A DNA stretch of 64,000 bases, taken from positions 558,001 to 622,000 of the forward strand of contig OZ024841.1 of assembly GCA_964017145.1 (NCBI GenBank), in the 5' to 3' direction. This DNA comes from Agrocybe praecox. Lineage: Eukaryota > Basidiomycota > Agaricomycetes > Agaricales > Agrocybaceae. Position numbers and translations under genes: made by a program. Below the pieces are notes generated by a model. The model was not told where the DNA came from. It did no database searches and saw only the letters and a program-made list of their open reading frames with translations. Shown here piece after piece: positions 1 to 13,038 of the stretch (position 1 is its first letter; the number at the start of each line of letters is the position of its first letter).

Positions 1-3000
1 GCTAAGGGGTGGTTAGACAGCGAAGAATGCACCATCGATGATTGCCTCCGTTGTTGATGGAGTCGCGTGAGAGATTGTGCATGTGCGAAGTTGCTGTTCT
101 CCGCAGTAGGTGTGGTGATGGGAGTTGTAGACCTCTCGGTACTGGGGCTTGGCGCCCCGTGACGTGCCTGGCGTTCTTCGAGCGCGATCAGTCGCGCTTT
201 GAGGTCTAAGAGCTCCAGCTCGGCGATGGAACCAGGACCCTGAGAAGACTCGCGCTGAGAGGTGCCTTTGTCGCGAGTTTGCTGCTGATGTTGTTGCTTT
301 TCTTCTCGAAGTTGACCGACGGACTCACGCAGCGCGGTTAGTTGCTCCTCGTATCGCACGCGCTGCTCTTCCATTTCCTCTTTCATCGTCTCGATCTCGG
401 CTCGACTAGCCTGTCCAGCAGCATCGTCGATTTGCCTTCCTTTACCTTTGGAAAATGACGGAAGAGGTATACCTCCACTGCCATTAACACCAATAGATAG
501 TGTCGAAACGGGCGTCAACTTTGGACGAGGAGAAGAGTTGGGGGTGCTCGCTATATCATCATCGTCATCTCCACGAGACTGATGTGCAGAAGAAGCGCCC
601 CCAAGTCGGAGCTCATATCCATCGGTGGCGTCGTTCGTGATTCTTTCGTATACATCATGACCGGCGAAGAAACCACCAATAAGATCCGGAACACCTAAAT
701 CGTCGTCGGCTACATCCATCTCGACATCACCGTCCTGCTGAGTCGAATCTACAACCATAGCATCAGCCGAAGATGACGGCTCTTTATTTGTGGTCGTCGT
801 GCCCTCTGTCTGAATCTCTCTACTCTCAAGCGTCCTATTTTCCTCGCGCGAAGCCGTCGGCGAGACATGCAGCCACCCACGACCACCAACCAAACCTTTC
901 ACACCACCGAGCATTTCTGATTGCTGCACCAACTTCTTATCGAGGTTCTCGATACGCTCTTCCAAGTCAGCACCTCTGTACGGGAAGAGAAGCTTCGCAA
1001 GAGCGACAGATGCATGTGCGAGAATGTCAAGTCGCTCATCTACCGTCATAGGTGTCGACTCGGTCGAAGGAGCACCTGTGGAGGTAGATGGCCCGACGAT
1101 CGGAGGAGATCCAGTACCATCCTTGCGTTTCGCAGTAGAGTTTGTCAAGAATTGTAACAAATCGCGGATGAGAAAGATCGTATGAAGAGATTTGAGTCGC
1201 TCTTCCTTGCGCTGAGAAATGACGATATTTCCTGCCCCTGATTCAGGACCGGGACTGGGTGGTACTTTGATCAGTGCTGTAGATGATGCCGGTTCAGCAA
1301 GTTGCGGAGCCGGAGCAGAAGAAGACAACGGCTTCGGAGAAGGTGGATTGGCAACTATTGAGCTTATCCCATTCGAGCTACGAGTGGAGCCGGAAGAACC
1401 AGCAGGAGTAGCAATACCGTCAGAATTAACACTAGCAGACAACGATAAGCCAGGTGGAGTAACGCCGAGCGACAAACCGTTAGCAGACGTCGTCGTCACT
1501 GGGACGTACAAACCTTTTCTCTTAGCCTGCTGGGGCACTGATGCGGATGCATCTTGCTGATTCTGAGACGAAGACGTCTGTTGAGTCGTCTGAGTCTGCT
1601 GCTGCTGCTGCTGGGTCTGGGACTGTGATGGCTGAGGAGAAGGAGGCACCTGCACAGGCTTCTTCGGATTCAAAGATTGCAATAAGCCCAAAAGCACATT
1701 CGGCGGAATGACAAGCTGATCGGCCGGTGCATTCGGGTTCTTCTCTCGCATGTAAGCCGTAGCGAATTCGGCTAGACCAGGAGGTACTTCACTTAGCAGA
1801 GGCATGCCACCGTCCTCATTGATGTCTTTCATTTGTTCGCGCGTGAGATCAAGTGGAAAAGAGATAACGAAACATGAAGAAAAAGGACATACCTTTCTGA
1901 TTTGGGGTATCTACGAGCATCGCCGAAGGGCCTAGATTAGATCACGTATCAATATGTCAGGAACAACAAATAAAGATGCAAAACATAAAGTCGCCAACTC
2001 ACCTTCGAGTCCTTTTCCTTTATCTGCTCCGTTTTTGCCATTAACCGCGCCATTGCGTGACGTAGTAGCAGCATTCGTACTCGCGGGGGCTTTTAGTTGC
2101 TCTTTGGTCGCAGACGCAGCCGTCTTCGCTTTTTTGGCCACCTTCACCGCATCTCCATCGCTGGACCCATTCCTTTCCTTCCTCTTATTGCTGGTCGTAC
2201 CATTCGAACCGGATCCTAAAGCAGCAGCCCACTTGAGCATATTCTGCACTTACCCATTATTCGCATAAGAGAACTATTACCTTGCTTTTGCTGCTTTGAT
2301 TGCGTCTGCCTCCTACTACCAGTCCTCGGCCCTCGATAACTGACAGTATCCCCATCACCTGTACCTTCGAGGTATTCATCGTCGTCATCCTCTTCTTCAG
2401 ACGACGACGACGTGTCGCTCAATAGCTCGTCTTCATCGTCATCGCTATCCGATTCGATTGCCCGTTTATGACCGGCCTTGACCGGCCCGGAACGACCAAC
2501 TAGCTTCGACGCTTCCTTTTCGGATGCCTTGGCTCGTGGGTCTTGCAGGGCATCCTGTAAAAGAAGGAAAAGAATGAAAAGAGATCTCAGGTTAGAACAG
2601 AGATCCAAAAAGAAAGGTACAAGAGAAATAACAAGAAAAAGACATACCGTTCTTGCTTTCTTATGTCCTCCTCCCAACAAATTCGCCTCATTTGCGATTA
2701 ACCTCCTATACTGTATCTCGGCAGAAGACTTCCTCTTTGCTGGAGCAGTGGTAGGGAGCTTTGTACCAGTACCAGCAGCACCAGTAGAGGAAGATGAAGT
2801 ACCAGCACCGACCATAGCCAACATAGAAGCCGACGAAGGGATCGAGGAACCCGCCATCTTCTGCGTTGGAGACTTAGCCCCTGTTGTCGTAGTCGTAGTC
2901 GCAATCGTAATCCGAGTCGCGCCATTCACATTTTTTGCACCATTCTCTGCATTCGCATTGCCATCACTTGGCGCCGAAGGTGGAACACCAGCAGACGCAG

Positions 3001-6000
3001 AAGCGAAGAAATCGTTATATGTAGGGGCGAAGCTCACAGGGGGCTTGATACCCGCAGAAGCAGCAGCAGCAGCAGATAGAGGAGCCGTAGCGGCTGTCGT
3101 CGCAGCAGCAGCAGCAGCAGCAGCAGTATTTGAAGTAGTCGTTGTTGGAGCAGTCGGGGTCGGGGTCGGAGTCGGAGTCGTCCCAGTACCACCAGACGTA
3201 ACATTTGTAGAAGAAGGTGAGGCGACAGTAGCCACTTTAGGTTTAGCTATACTTGTGGACTCCCAGAACTTGGCCATCCGTCCCGTAAGTTTGATACCTG
3301 GCCCGATAGGGCCACCAATAGGCGCTGATACTGAGGAGGAAGAGTTCGCGATCGTACTCGTATTCGTAGTCGTGGGTTTATTGGTGGTACCATTACTCTC
3401 GCTCGGTTTATCACCAGTAGATGCAGCGGCAGCAGCGCTCCTAGGAGGCACACTAGTCGTATTCTCCGACGAACCCGAAGCGCTCTTCTGGATCTGACCC
3501 GCTCCATTAGTAGTCGGAACCGTAAACGGCGTAGCCACGATCGTCGTCGTCGTCGTGCCTGTTCCAGCTGGGGTCGTGCCTATTCCTGACGCAGCTTGCG
3601 TCTGAGTCTGCATCCCCGAGCCCGAACCCGAAGTCTGTGGCTGTGCAACCGCAGTAACACCTGATTGAGCCGTCTGCATTTGGGCAACGTGAGCACGAGG
3701 CTTAGGGACAGGCGGAGGCGGGTGCGTAATCTTCTCAAAGAGATCGCGGAGCTCTGGGGTCGGTTCGATATTCATTCTACTGGCGGGTTCTGAACATTTA
3801 TAGAGAAGAGTTAGCATATTTCGTGATTGCTTTTGAAAGAAAAAAAGCAAGAAAGAGGGGTAAAGAAAGAAAAGAATAAAATGGAGTAGCGAATCAAAAA
3901 TGAATGATGGTTCGAAGTATAAACCGATAAAGATAAGAAGAAACGAAGGAGAATAAAGAAAGGGGAAAGCATAAAACAAGAAGCCGAACGAATAGCGCAT
4001 ACGAATAGCGAATACCGAGAAACGAGTAACGAGTAAACCAAACAAGTGACCAAACAGAAAACAAAAACAGAACACAGGAAACCATGGAGAACGAAAACCC
4101 AACAGCAGACAGACAAAACAGACAGAGATTTATAGACAGACAAATGGCATAGAGTACAAAAATAGCTCTGTCGTCAACGCAAAACATAATATGGCAAAGC
4201 AGCCGCTAAGAAGTTGCGGAAGACAGCGCGAACAGAAAATAAACAAAGGACTGAACACGAACGGAAAAATATAAAATAAACAAGAAGTTGGACGCATAAA
4301 AAGAAGGAGAAATGGACAGACGGACACAAGGACGGACACAAGGATAAAGTAACGAAGAAGAAAACATAAAGAGACGGAGACAACATGTAGTAACGGACAG
4401 AAACGCGGACGGACAAGAAAAGTGGAAAAGATATACTGAGAAGAACCGACAAAAGTAGGACGTACACACGGACGGAAACAACAAAGAAACGGTCGGACGG
4501 AAAAAACCACTCGGACAGACAGGCAAGCAGACAGACGAAGGAAACGGTATGCCAGAAAAGAGGGCAAACATAACCATAAGCCAAGATGGTCCATGAAGGC
4601 AAAATCCCATAAGCAAGAAGGCGGAGAAGATAACTACACACGAGAGAAACACAGGGATAGAACCGGAGCGGGAGATAATAGAGCAGAGGATGTCATAGCA
4701 AAGCAAAGCAAAGCAGAGAAGATCCAGGGTCAACAACAAGAAAGTCACGGGGGATGCTAAAGCAGAGGATATCACAACAGAGAAGATCCAGCGCAGCGAA
4801 AGAGTCAAATCGCCGAGACATGACAAGAACGGAATGGGCAAGAAACGAAAAAGGAGAAAAAAAGGAAAGTGACGAACGAAAGCACTCACCCAACCCTTCC
4901 TCAACATCGCCATCCACAACCATCATCATCTCATTCTTGACCCCGTCCTCTTGAGCTTTCGCTTTTGTTTTTGATTTTCCTTTCCCACTGTCCTTCTCTC
5001 CGGCACTGGCGCCAACCCCACCACCAGGCCCAGCCTCCGCCCCCGTCCCCCCACCAGGCCCTTTCCATATCCACCTGCCTGACTCCTTGTCCCTCCCTAG
5101 ACCTCTGAGGAGGGTGTACGCGGATATCCCACTAGATACTTCGTCTTTGTATAACTGGAAGCCTTTAGCGCCTTTCATTCCGAATCGGGCCCAATCTTCG
5201 GAAGTGTATCATCAACGCTCCGTTTACCCAAGTCCCAAAATAATAATAATAAAAACACATACCATGTCTCAAAACATCAATTTCATACTCCTCCTCTCCC
5301 CAATCCATCCAGAAACCCTTCAAGCTCCACTCGCGCGGGACTAACCAGCGCTGATAAACTCTCGTAAGGACCCTATCAAGCGACGCACACCTCCAGGTCT
5401 TATCAAACTCCCCCGTCTGCACTCTGCCCTGGAAATCCGTGCCTGCGCCGGCCCCGATCCCGCCTGCACCTGTCAATCCGATCCCGAGCGAGTGAGCGAG
5501 CGTGTTGGGCGTCACGGTCGTCGTGCGCCGGAGTTTGGAGTGTGTGAGCCAGGGAATTTGTGATGTCATTTTTTCAGAGGCCGTGGTAGGAGTAGCAATC
5601 TGACTCGCACCAGGAGTCGCAGTCGCAGCGCCCGGCGTACCCGCCTTTTTATTACTCGGCACAAGCGCCGAAAGCGCCTGCACGCGTTCCTCCCCATCAT
5701 CCTTCGCCTTCTTCGCCTGCTCGAAGAAGATCCTCAAGATCCTCGCAACGTGCAACACATCGAAAATGTATTCTTCCCACTCCCATTCCGGGTTCTGGGA
5801 CTGCAGCATGAGCCGCAACGACTCCCACTGGAACCTGGCGAGGAACATCAGGGGGATCCTGTATCCCCTCGGGATGCATATCGGGTCTGCTTGTGCGCGT
5901 GCAGGCTCATCAGTGCCGGCTGGAGGCCCAAAATCCGGATGTTCGCCAAGCCCCAAACCGGTCGCACACCGCGCAACGAGCTTATCCGACTTGTTCGTGT

Positions 6001-7210
6001 CCAAAAAGCCTGGAAAGAGCGGTACGACATACGTAAAGTGCATGAACGCATTCGAATCTCTCGGGGGGATGCTGAACGCGGTCGTGAGAAGGTACTGCAT
6101 CAACACTTCCTGCGTCCACCCGCCAATGACCAGCCCGATGTTCGGGCGTGGCGAGCGCAGGATCGTCGTCAGAGCGGAGAAAGGCACCATTTTTTGGTCG
6201 TAGAACATTACTTCGTCGGGGTGCCTCCATGGTTTAGGTTCGTCAGGCGCTGGTTCGTCCAAGTCCTCCTCCTCTTCTTCTTCGTATTCCTCCTCCTCCT
6301 CCTCGGCGCCTCTTTTCATCCCACTTGTCTTCATCCCTTCCTCTTCCTCCTCATCCGTAAGCACACTCGAAGCAACTGACTTGGACTTGGTCGCTCTCGT
6401 CAACGAAGAAAGTATCAACTGGCCCTTCGTCTTTTGCCTCGCCATCGCTTCCCAGTCGTATCCTTTCTTCCTATGCTTCGGGATCGCATAAGCAGGTGCA
6501 GCAGAGATACTCGTACCCCCACTCGCAAGCGCAAATGATCCAATACTACCCTCGGCCCGAGAACCTCCCACAACCGCACTAGCACTAGTACTCGCCTCCT
6601 TCTCCCTCTCGCGCTCCTTCCCATCCTTCTCCTTTTCTTTGTCCTTTTCCTTCTCCTTTGTCCGAACTCTCGCACTCGTCCCCGTCTTCGTCCTCCCACT
6701 CCCCGGCACCCTCCCCGGCCTCCTCGGCACAACCACCCCAGCCGCAATCTGTGCCTCGCGCACCTTAGCGCGCCACTTCTTCTGCGCGATGCGCCGTTTT
6801 TCCTTCTTCACCGCCTCTTTATCGTTCGGGTCCACGTCGCGCGGGGAAAAGTCCATCCCAGAGGGTTGGTATGGAATTTGGTTAGGGCCCGAGGGTGTGG
6901 ATGGCGTAGGCGGAGTCGTCGTGGTTGAAGTGAAAGTAGTCGTAACAGCTAGGGAGGGCGTGAGCCCCATCGTTCTCGCCGCACTCGTTCCTCCGGCTGT
7001 CGATCCCGTCGGAACAGTGGTTACGGATGTAGGTCCGGAATGTGTTATAGTAGTATTTCCAGGCGGTACGCCGACGGTAGCAGTTGTTACTTGTCCCACT
7101 GCTCCTGATGTTTCAGCTGCTGGCACTGTCAGTAATCCTGACGTTGAAGTTATCGTCGATGCTGCTGTCGATGCTGGCAGTGGTGGAAGTGACGGTAGTC
7201 CCGGAGGCAT
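1..7210 (-). CDS. Very large low-complexity (nuclear?) protein, 3' end beyond the window
   Basis: I do not recognise the family. Model: exons 7210-5263, 5195-4890, 3789-2648, 2554-2281, 2215-2003, 1931-1893 and 1825 to the left edge, where the frame is still open (about 1915 codons in view). All junctions keep frame and have GT/AG ends. The N-terminal exon holds Thr/Ser/Pro-rich sequence, a basic stretch with the AT-hook-like VVPRRPGRVPG, an acidic Glu run, then a more ordered region (KPWRHPDEVMFYDQKMVPFS onward) rich in Trp and Leu. Later exons are Ala/Thr/Ser-rich with basic KKAR/KRK patches, an acidic SDDDEDE stretch, a Gln run (codons near 1600) and a likely coiled coil (EIETMKEEMEEQR, near 350). 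Composition suggests a nuclear, perhaps chromatin or transcription protein (inference). The 1.1-kb intron 3790-4889 is long for a fungus. A second gene starting at ATG 3775 is the alternative. The 2216-2280 intron boundaries are the least certain. Confidence 0.7.
3790..4889 (-). other. Long pyrimidine-rich intron (or promoter/5' leader of a second gene)
   Basis: On the minus strand the 5' end is GTGAGT after a coding exon. The 3' end is a textbook branch-and-acceptor, GCTAACTCT...TGTTCAG. Joining the two exons keeps the frame (phase 1 to phase 1). The body is strongly CT-rich on the transcribed strand with no convincing internal exon. If the flanking exons are separate genes, this would be the promoter and leader intron of the downstream gene. 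Confidence 0.5.
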
Positions 7211-10200
7211 GTGTGATTATGTACGCGAGGTTATATATGGATGTATGTATCGATGGTTGAACGTAGAAAGTCGACCGTGGAAATGGAAAATGGAAGTGTC
7301 TCAACGACCGACGTATCCGTAGACGTGCACTTTGAACCCCCAAAAGAAAAATAATAAACAACTATTGTTGCGCGGGACACAGGAGAGGGGAGTAGTGTAA
7401 AGGGGCACGTACCTGTATTCTCCTCTTCTTCGCTTTCTCGTTCTCGTGTTTAGACTCTCCGACCTGCGCTTTCCCTCTTCGTACACGCAATGACTTGTAT
7501 TCGTATTCGTATTCGGAGCCCCAGGCTTATTCGTCAGCAGAACGAGCGTCGAGCGAGTTATTGTGGTTGATGATGATGATGATGATGATAACGCTGATGA
7601 GTCAGAACCCCAAAGTCAGAACTCCCAAGTCCCAAGTCGAAAGAAAGAAAAACAGTCGCCAAAAAACAATGGTTAGGGTTTAACGTTTCACGTTTAACCT
7701 ACGTCCGCACGAACACACGCACGCACGTACGCACAATTCGAAAAGTGAAGTTGAGTCAGAGTTAAGGGTGTGAAACCGTAATGGCCGAAAAAATCGCACG
7801 AAAGATCTACCTCGTGACTTCCCCCCTGTATGTATATATTTGCCTGTCGCTTATTCGTTCGGAGCTTGCGCGTGTTTGGCGCGTCCCGTCCCGTCGGGCT
7901 GATTACCCGGGATTGGCTGGGGTTGTGCTTGGTGAGTGGGCCGATAACCTGGTTGGTGGAAATCGATTAGAATCGGAGAAAGCAACCAACTAACCAACCA
8001 ACGAAACAAATAGATGGATGAAGGAAAGCGATCAACAAGCAAAAAAAAGAGGACTGGGTCGCTAAAATAATGGGTCATAGATTATGCGCCGCAATCAGCA
8101 GACTACGGTCTCTATGACCATGGACCACAATCCGGAATCCAAACGCGTGAAATGAAGAGTACGACGAGTTATGCCAAGAAAAAAGGGAAACGAAGAAGAA
8201 AAAGCAGAAAAACGAAGATGAGATCCAGCGAGTCGTCCAATTTATCCGGCTCATCCAAGCGATCTTTCAAGCGAGATCCTACTGGGTCTCTCCTCGGGAA
8301 CGTGCGCGAGTCAGGATCGCCGAGCAGAGAGTATAGATTACTGGACTTTCATACGTATACATGTATGCTCTTTTCCTTCGATTTTTCTTCTTTTTTTTTA
8401 GTTCTCTTTCAAGGAAGCCTCTTATGAACTCACATTGCCTCGATCGCATGAATCGCAGTGCCCCGCAGAGTCTTTTTTTTGTTCGTTCGCTCAAACAATC
8501 ACGGAGGATAGCAATCGAAATCGCACGAGAGAAAAAATAGAGAAAAAGGATCGAAACATCGAAGAGAAGAGATGACGTACGAATTGTCTATGTTTCAAAC
8601 GACCACCTCTCTTTTTATTTCTTTGTCTCTCTCTCCCTCTCTAGATGTCAATCAATCTCACTCAACAACTGGTTACTGATATCGAACGTTCTCGCTCGCC
8701 TGAGACCTTTTTCCCCTCCTGATCGCTTATAATCCGAATTCTCTTCGTCTCGATAGAGTATAGCAGCCAACTGATGATGAGAGCAAGGGAAGAGGTATAC
8801 AAAACTGATGAGTAGCCACCAGTATACGATAGTCACCGCCACGAGTCAAAGGAAGAGAAACCTAACGATGCCAATCGAACACTTTCTTTATACCCAATTC
8901 AAACCCCGGTGTTGTCGTCAGTTGACAACCAAACATCTGACGACATCCTACATCATCAGAATCACAATGCATCCCGCATCATGCATTTACACATCTGCAT
9001 CATGCATACATCATATTGTGCTATCCATGTACATTTTTCAGCCATAATCTAAACGAAAAGTATGCATATATTCAAACACATCGAAGAGAAAGAGGAAATG
9101 CCCTCACCCTCTTTGGGTCGGCGATCAAAACCCCTATGTTCCTTATCCGTATCGGTCTAGACCCTTACCCATAGTTTATACTTATCCTTATCCCTACCCT
9201 TATCCTAATTCACACACACGCACACACAAGCCCCAAGCAAAGCATACACCCAACTATCCCCGATACGAAGGAGGGGACCGTGCGCAGGACAACAAGAACC
9301 CACATCATCGAAGAATCGGACCGCGGAGGGGTGCACACAAACTGTCATTATTATATATAATACCCTCCTGTAATATGCAGACACACAATGAAGTTGACGG
9401 ATAAACTCCAATATCAGTATCCTATCAAACTGCTCTGATTGTCCAGTAGCACACAAGTCTGTACAAACATAAGTTCCAAAACTATGATGGCTTGCGTTGA
9501 AATCAAAATCAAACAGGGAAAGCGAAAAAAGCACAGAGCCGGGCTATCGGGAGACGGCTCGCATGTACACTGCAACTCCTGCATACTGTATAAATATGGC
9601 GACTGCTCGGTGTTTCGGATTTTTCGGTTAACCTCTACCTTGTCCTGCCGAAAGTGACTAATGAATTAATGACGTGCCGAGCCGAGATGCTTGAACTTCA
9701 AATTTGACTAGGTGCGTTGGAAGAACTGCGAGTCTAGGTGAGCTTATAATGTCTGTTTATATCGTTCAACCTATTTCTACCCCCGACACTGTACTTTATT
9801 ATAGTTTTTATTTTTATTTTTATTCTGGAACCATCTCCGGGTATGGACATACAAATTTGAATTCATATGAAACGTCTACCATCGACGCGGTGCCGGCATT
9901 AATGTTCTGCGGTTCCCAAGGAATACAGAGTGGAATCAAGCCTCATTTTGTTCAAAATACTCATATCCTGGTCGGAAAGTCGTTATGTTGAGTTCATCTG
10001 TCCATAGATATCTCGCCGTGGCTGAGCGCATGGACCATTCGTATTGATCTTACTTCGTGCTGCTTTATAATATCCATAAGACATTGTTCATGCGTGTTAT
10101 CGTAGTCTTTCGCTATAGGGACTACGAAGTGATTTCATCGTCTATGCGTACTCTAGCTCAATTGCAAGTGTCTAATTCTTCGATTATTGATGCCGCCGGA

Positions 10201-13038
10201 CCTATCTATAGTCTCTATACATATCTCACATAACTTAAATGACTAGTAATTAATTATATATAGGTTACGAAGCCCGACCGGTCCCCTGGTCCATCTGGAT
10301 TGGAAGTTTACTGTTTGGAACGAAGGTGCTAACATACACTCTTACCGTATACTCGTTGGTAATCTCACAAACATCGACACGTAGATAATGTATTCATTCA
10401 CTGATGTGAATTCCCAAAGTCGCCTACATAAGACATCCACTTTCCCCACTTAGTAAGTTAGTATTGCTCCCTTTGATAGGAGCTTGAGACTGATAGGCGG
10501 TGCTAACCGAAATTAAAAATAATACTCCTTTTCGCATTTTTTGACATCGCGTAGAAGTTCTTGCCGGACGGTTTGACATATCCTGAGAGTCTGTGTCTAT
10601 TCTTGTACAATGGTGCCATTGATGAATGACACGAGTTTATTAGCGATGTGTAGATATTGAGTATTGAATGAATATATTACTGCGTTTTGCCCGCAGGAGA
10701 AAAGGGCCAGCGGGAACAACCTCGTCTTGAATACTCGCCTTACTCAACCATGTGCTTAGGCATTTTGAGTCGAAACTCGAAAGGATGCGTCGGAGATTAT
10801 TCAAGCCAAGAATCGAATACGATCACATTCTCCCCCTGTTCACATTGATCCATGATACCGTTGGGTTATGGAATAGCATTCAATGTGTCATCTTTGGCAA
10901 TGCGTTCTTACCGGTGATGTTATTAACGTCCCCTCTGACGGTATATATTACACTCTCTGTCACATAATCACGCAGCAGTGTTGGTACTTAGTGTGTGCTA
11001 GTCTAAATATGAGCGCATGACACGAGTAAACGTTGATCATGGGTTAGTAATGTGCAGTCAAGACCATAATTTGAAGCGTGTGGTAAACTGAGAAAGAAGG
11101 GGGGACGGTATTACTCCCCCACGGACGATTCTTATCTCTGCGATTTCGTCTACAGTCCTCACATGCAAGCGTATATCCGATCTTCTATAGGCGCACTGAA
11201 TCCTCGGGTTCTGTCTGTGGAAGACGGGCTACCGCGGGTAGATATATTTAGTTCCACGGATAACGGTACTAATTACGTTTGTGTGTACGTGCATTTCTAA
11301 ACATACGTCATGCACACTGTCACGTTGAGAGATCGATAAGGATTAAGGATAGATGCCGTTTCCAACAATCTTCCTGTTCTTCCTGTACTACTCACTCTCG
11401 CTTGCCATCTCGCTCTCTATAGATCATCAGGTCCCATATGTGGCGCGAAACCCATGCATGTCGGTGTAAGGTTCTCAAACTCGGTGCTTCAATTTGTTTG
11501 TAACTCAAGGCGAAGCATGTTTGCAGATCAAACCTAGACAAGTCATTGGATGATACCGACAGCATGAGAAACACCGTTGAACAGTCTCGAGATGTCAATG
11601 AATAACGAGCAGTTCTACCGCTACGTCTTTTATACTTCTCGATCGCATAATTCAGGAACGCTAACTTTGAAACGAGAACCTCATGATAGTCATGGTGTCA
11701 CACTGAGGATAAATTAAATTGCAAAGAGGACATCTGGCCGCTTAATCTGCAGATACAACTACCTTTGGATACGAGTGAGGAAGGATTACCGTTACGTCTC
11801 CCTCAGAAGTTGTTGTTTTATAGCCATGGTTGATATTCTTCAAACCACATCATTGGCACATAGCAATGAACTGTACAATGCTCAGAATATTGCCCAATAG
11901 ATTGTCTATGACGAGGCTGTAGCAGTATATAATGAAGCAAAAGCGAGCTTTCCCAATAGATGGCGCTGCGTACCCTCTTTTGAACAGCATTATAATATCG
12001 AGGACACTGGGGTATCCTTCAAGGTGGTGCGTATTACTGAACAGGTATCATCAATACTTATATCGTATGCCCAGCAAGCTCTTGATGCAGTCCTACTAAG
12101 TATCGATATGCTTCTGCTCTTTTAATGGCTTCGAGGTTTCTCATTTCATCATCTAGCTCTCTACTGATCCCTTTGAGGAAAGTACAAGGACTTCCTAATT
12201 GGGTTAGGATAATACCGTACGGTCAAGCGCATGGCGTGATATCTTATCTTTATGTTTTATCTTTACTACAGAATCACTACGGACCGCCGTTCACTCCCTA
12301 CTCTCTTCCAAGCTTTTAACGTTTATGTAATGGAAATATCAATCAAAACTTAATTTCGATCTTTCTCAGTAACCTTTCGAATACTACGTCTTCTCACAAG
12401 TCGTTGAGCTTATCAGTCATTGTTATCCCGGTGCGGTTAGATATAAGGTTTGTCAAAGCTGAAGCTATAATAAAGAAACAACTAGCAGTAGATACGAGCT
12501 GTGAGAACGGTTCAAACTTAAGCTTTGCACAAAATATTTACATTTAAGAGCGTGAGAATGGATTCGGGCTACTGTATTTTCCTTGATATCATCGCACACC
12601 TTCAGTCGAGCAGCTAACCTCAAGGAAGTAGATAAAACTAGTCAAGATCGGACTATAGATACAGACCTCGAAAACTCCGTCATCGAATAAAAACCATGGC
12701 CGAAACAGATCAGCCTTGTCAGTCTAAATTTTTCACGTACTCTGTTCGGCCTGTCACGGTACGCGTCCCTTGGTGAGGCAGTTAACCTATTTCGTGCAAG
12801 TACGGATATCGCACAAATGCACTGCCAAAAACAATATGCCTTGCGCACAAGGCATTAGAGCCCACGACGTCCAGCAATATGCAATGGTTCGTTTGCCTGC
12901 GTTTTACGTAGTAAGTACTGACATCACTATAGATCCATTGCATTTAGTGGCAGGCGTTTGTATAAATGAGAAACAAATCGATTATGTACATTATATTTTA
13001 CAGCATCGAATATAGTTAACGGTAGTACAATAGACTAG
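7211..13038. other. Gene-poor intergenic region, 5.8 kb
   Basis: No reading frame here shows a recognisable protein, paired splice sites or family resemblance; open frames are short and overlap on both strands. It includes the 5' flank of the large gene, a TGA trinucleotide run at about 7568-7589, short CACACG/ACGC runs (7700-7735, 9215-9230) and pyrimidine-rich degenerate TTATCC repeats at 9120-9210. From about 9.6 kb on, the sequence becomes more AT-rich, resembling eroded, formerly genic or transposon DNA. I could not assign it. Confidence 0.5.
7568..7589. repeat. (TGA)n microsatellite
   Basis: About seven consecutive TGA units, upstream of the large minus-strand gene. Read directly. Confidence 0.9.

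Noticed and set aside
1219..3497. Plus-strand open frames of up to 339 codons over the left end
   Set aside because: They are antisense shadows of the Ala/Ser/Thr-rich minus-strand exons, whose frames are longer, splice cleanly and extend to the window edge.
4130..4919. Minus-strand Phe/Leu/Cys-rich frames of 154-237 codons
   Set aside because: They arise from the CT-rich composition of the long intron and show no protein-like pattern.
9120..9210. Degenerate TTATCC/CCCTTACCC run resembling telomere repeat
   Set aside because: The units are irregular, not TTAGGG-type in phase, and lie inside unique sequence; simple pyrimidine-rich DNA is enough.
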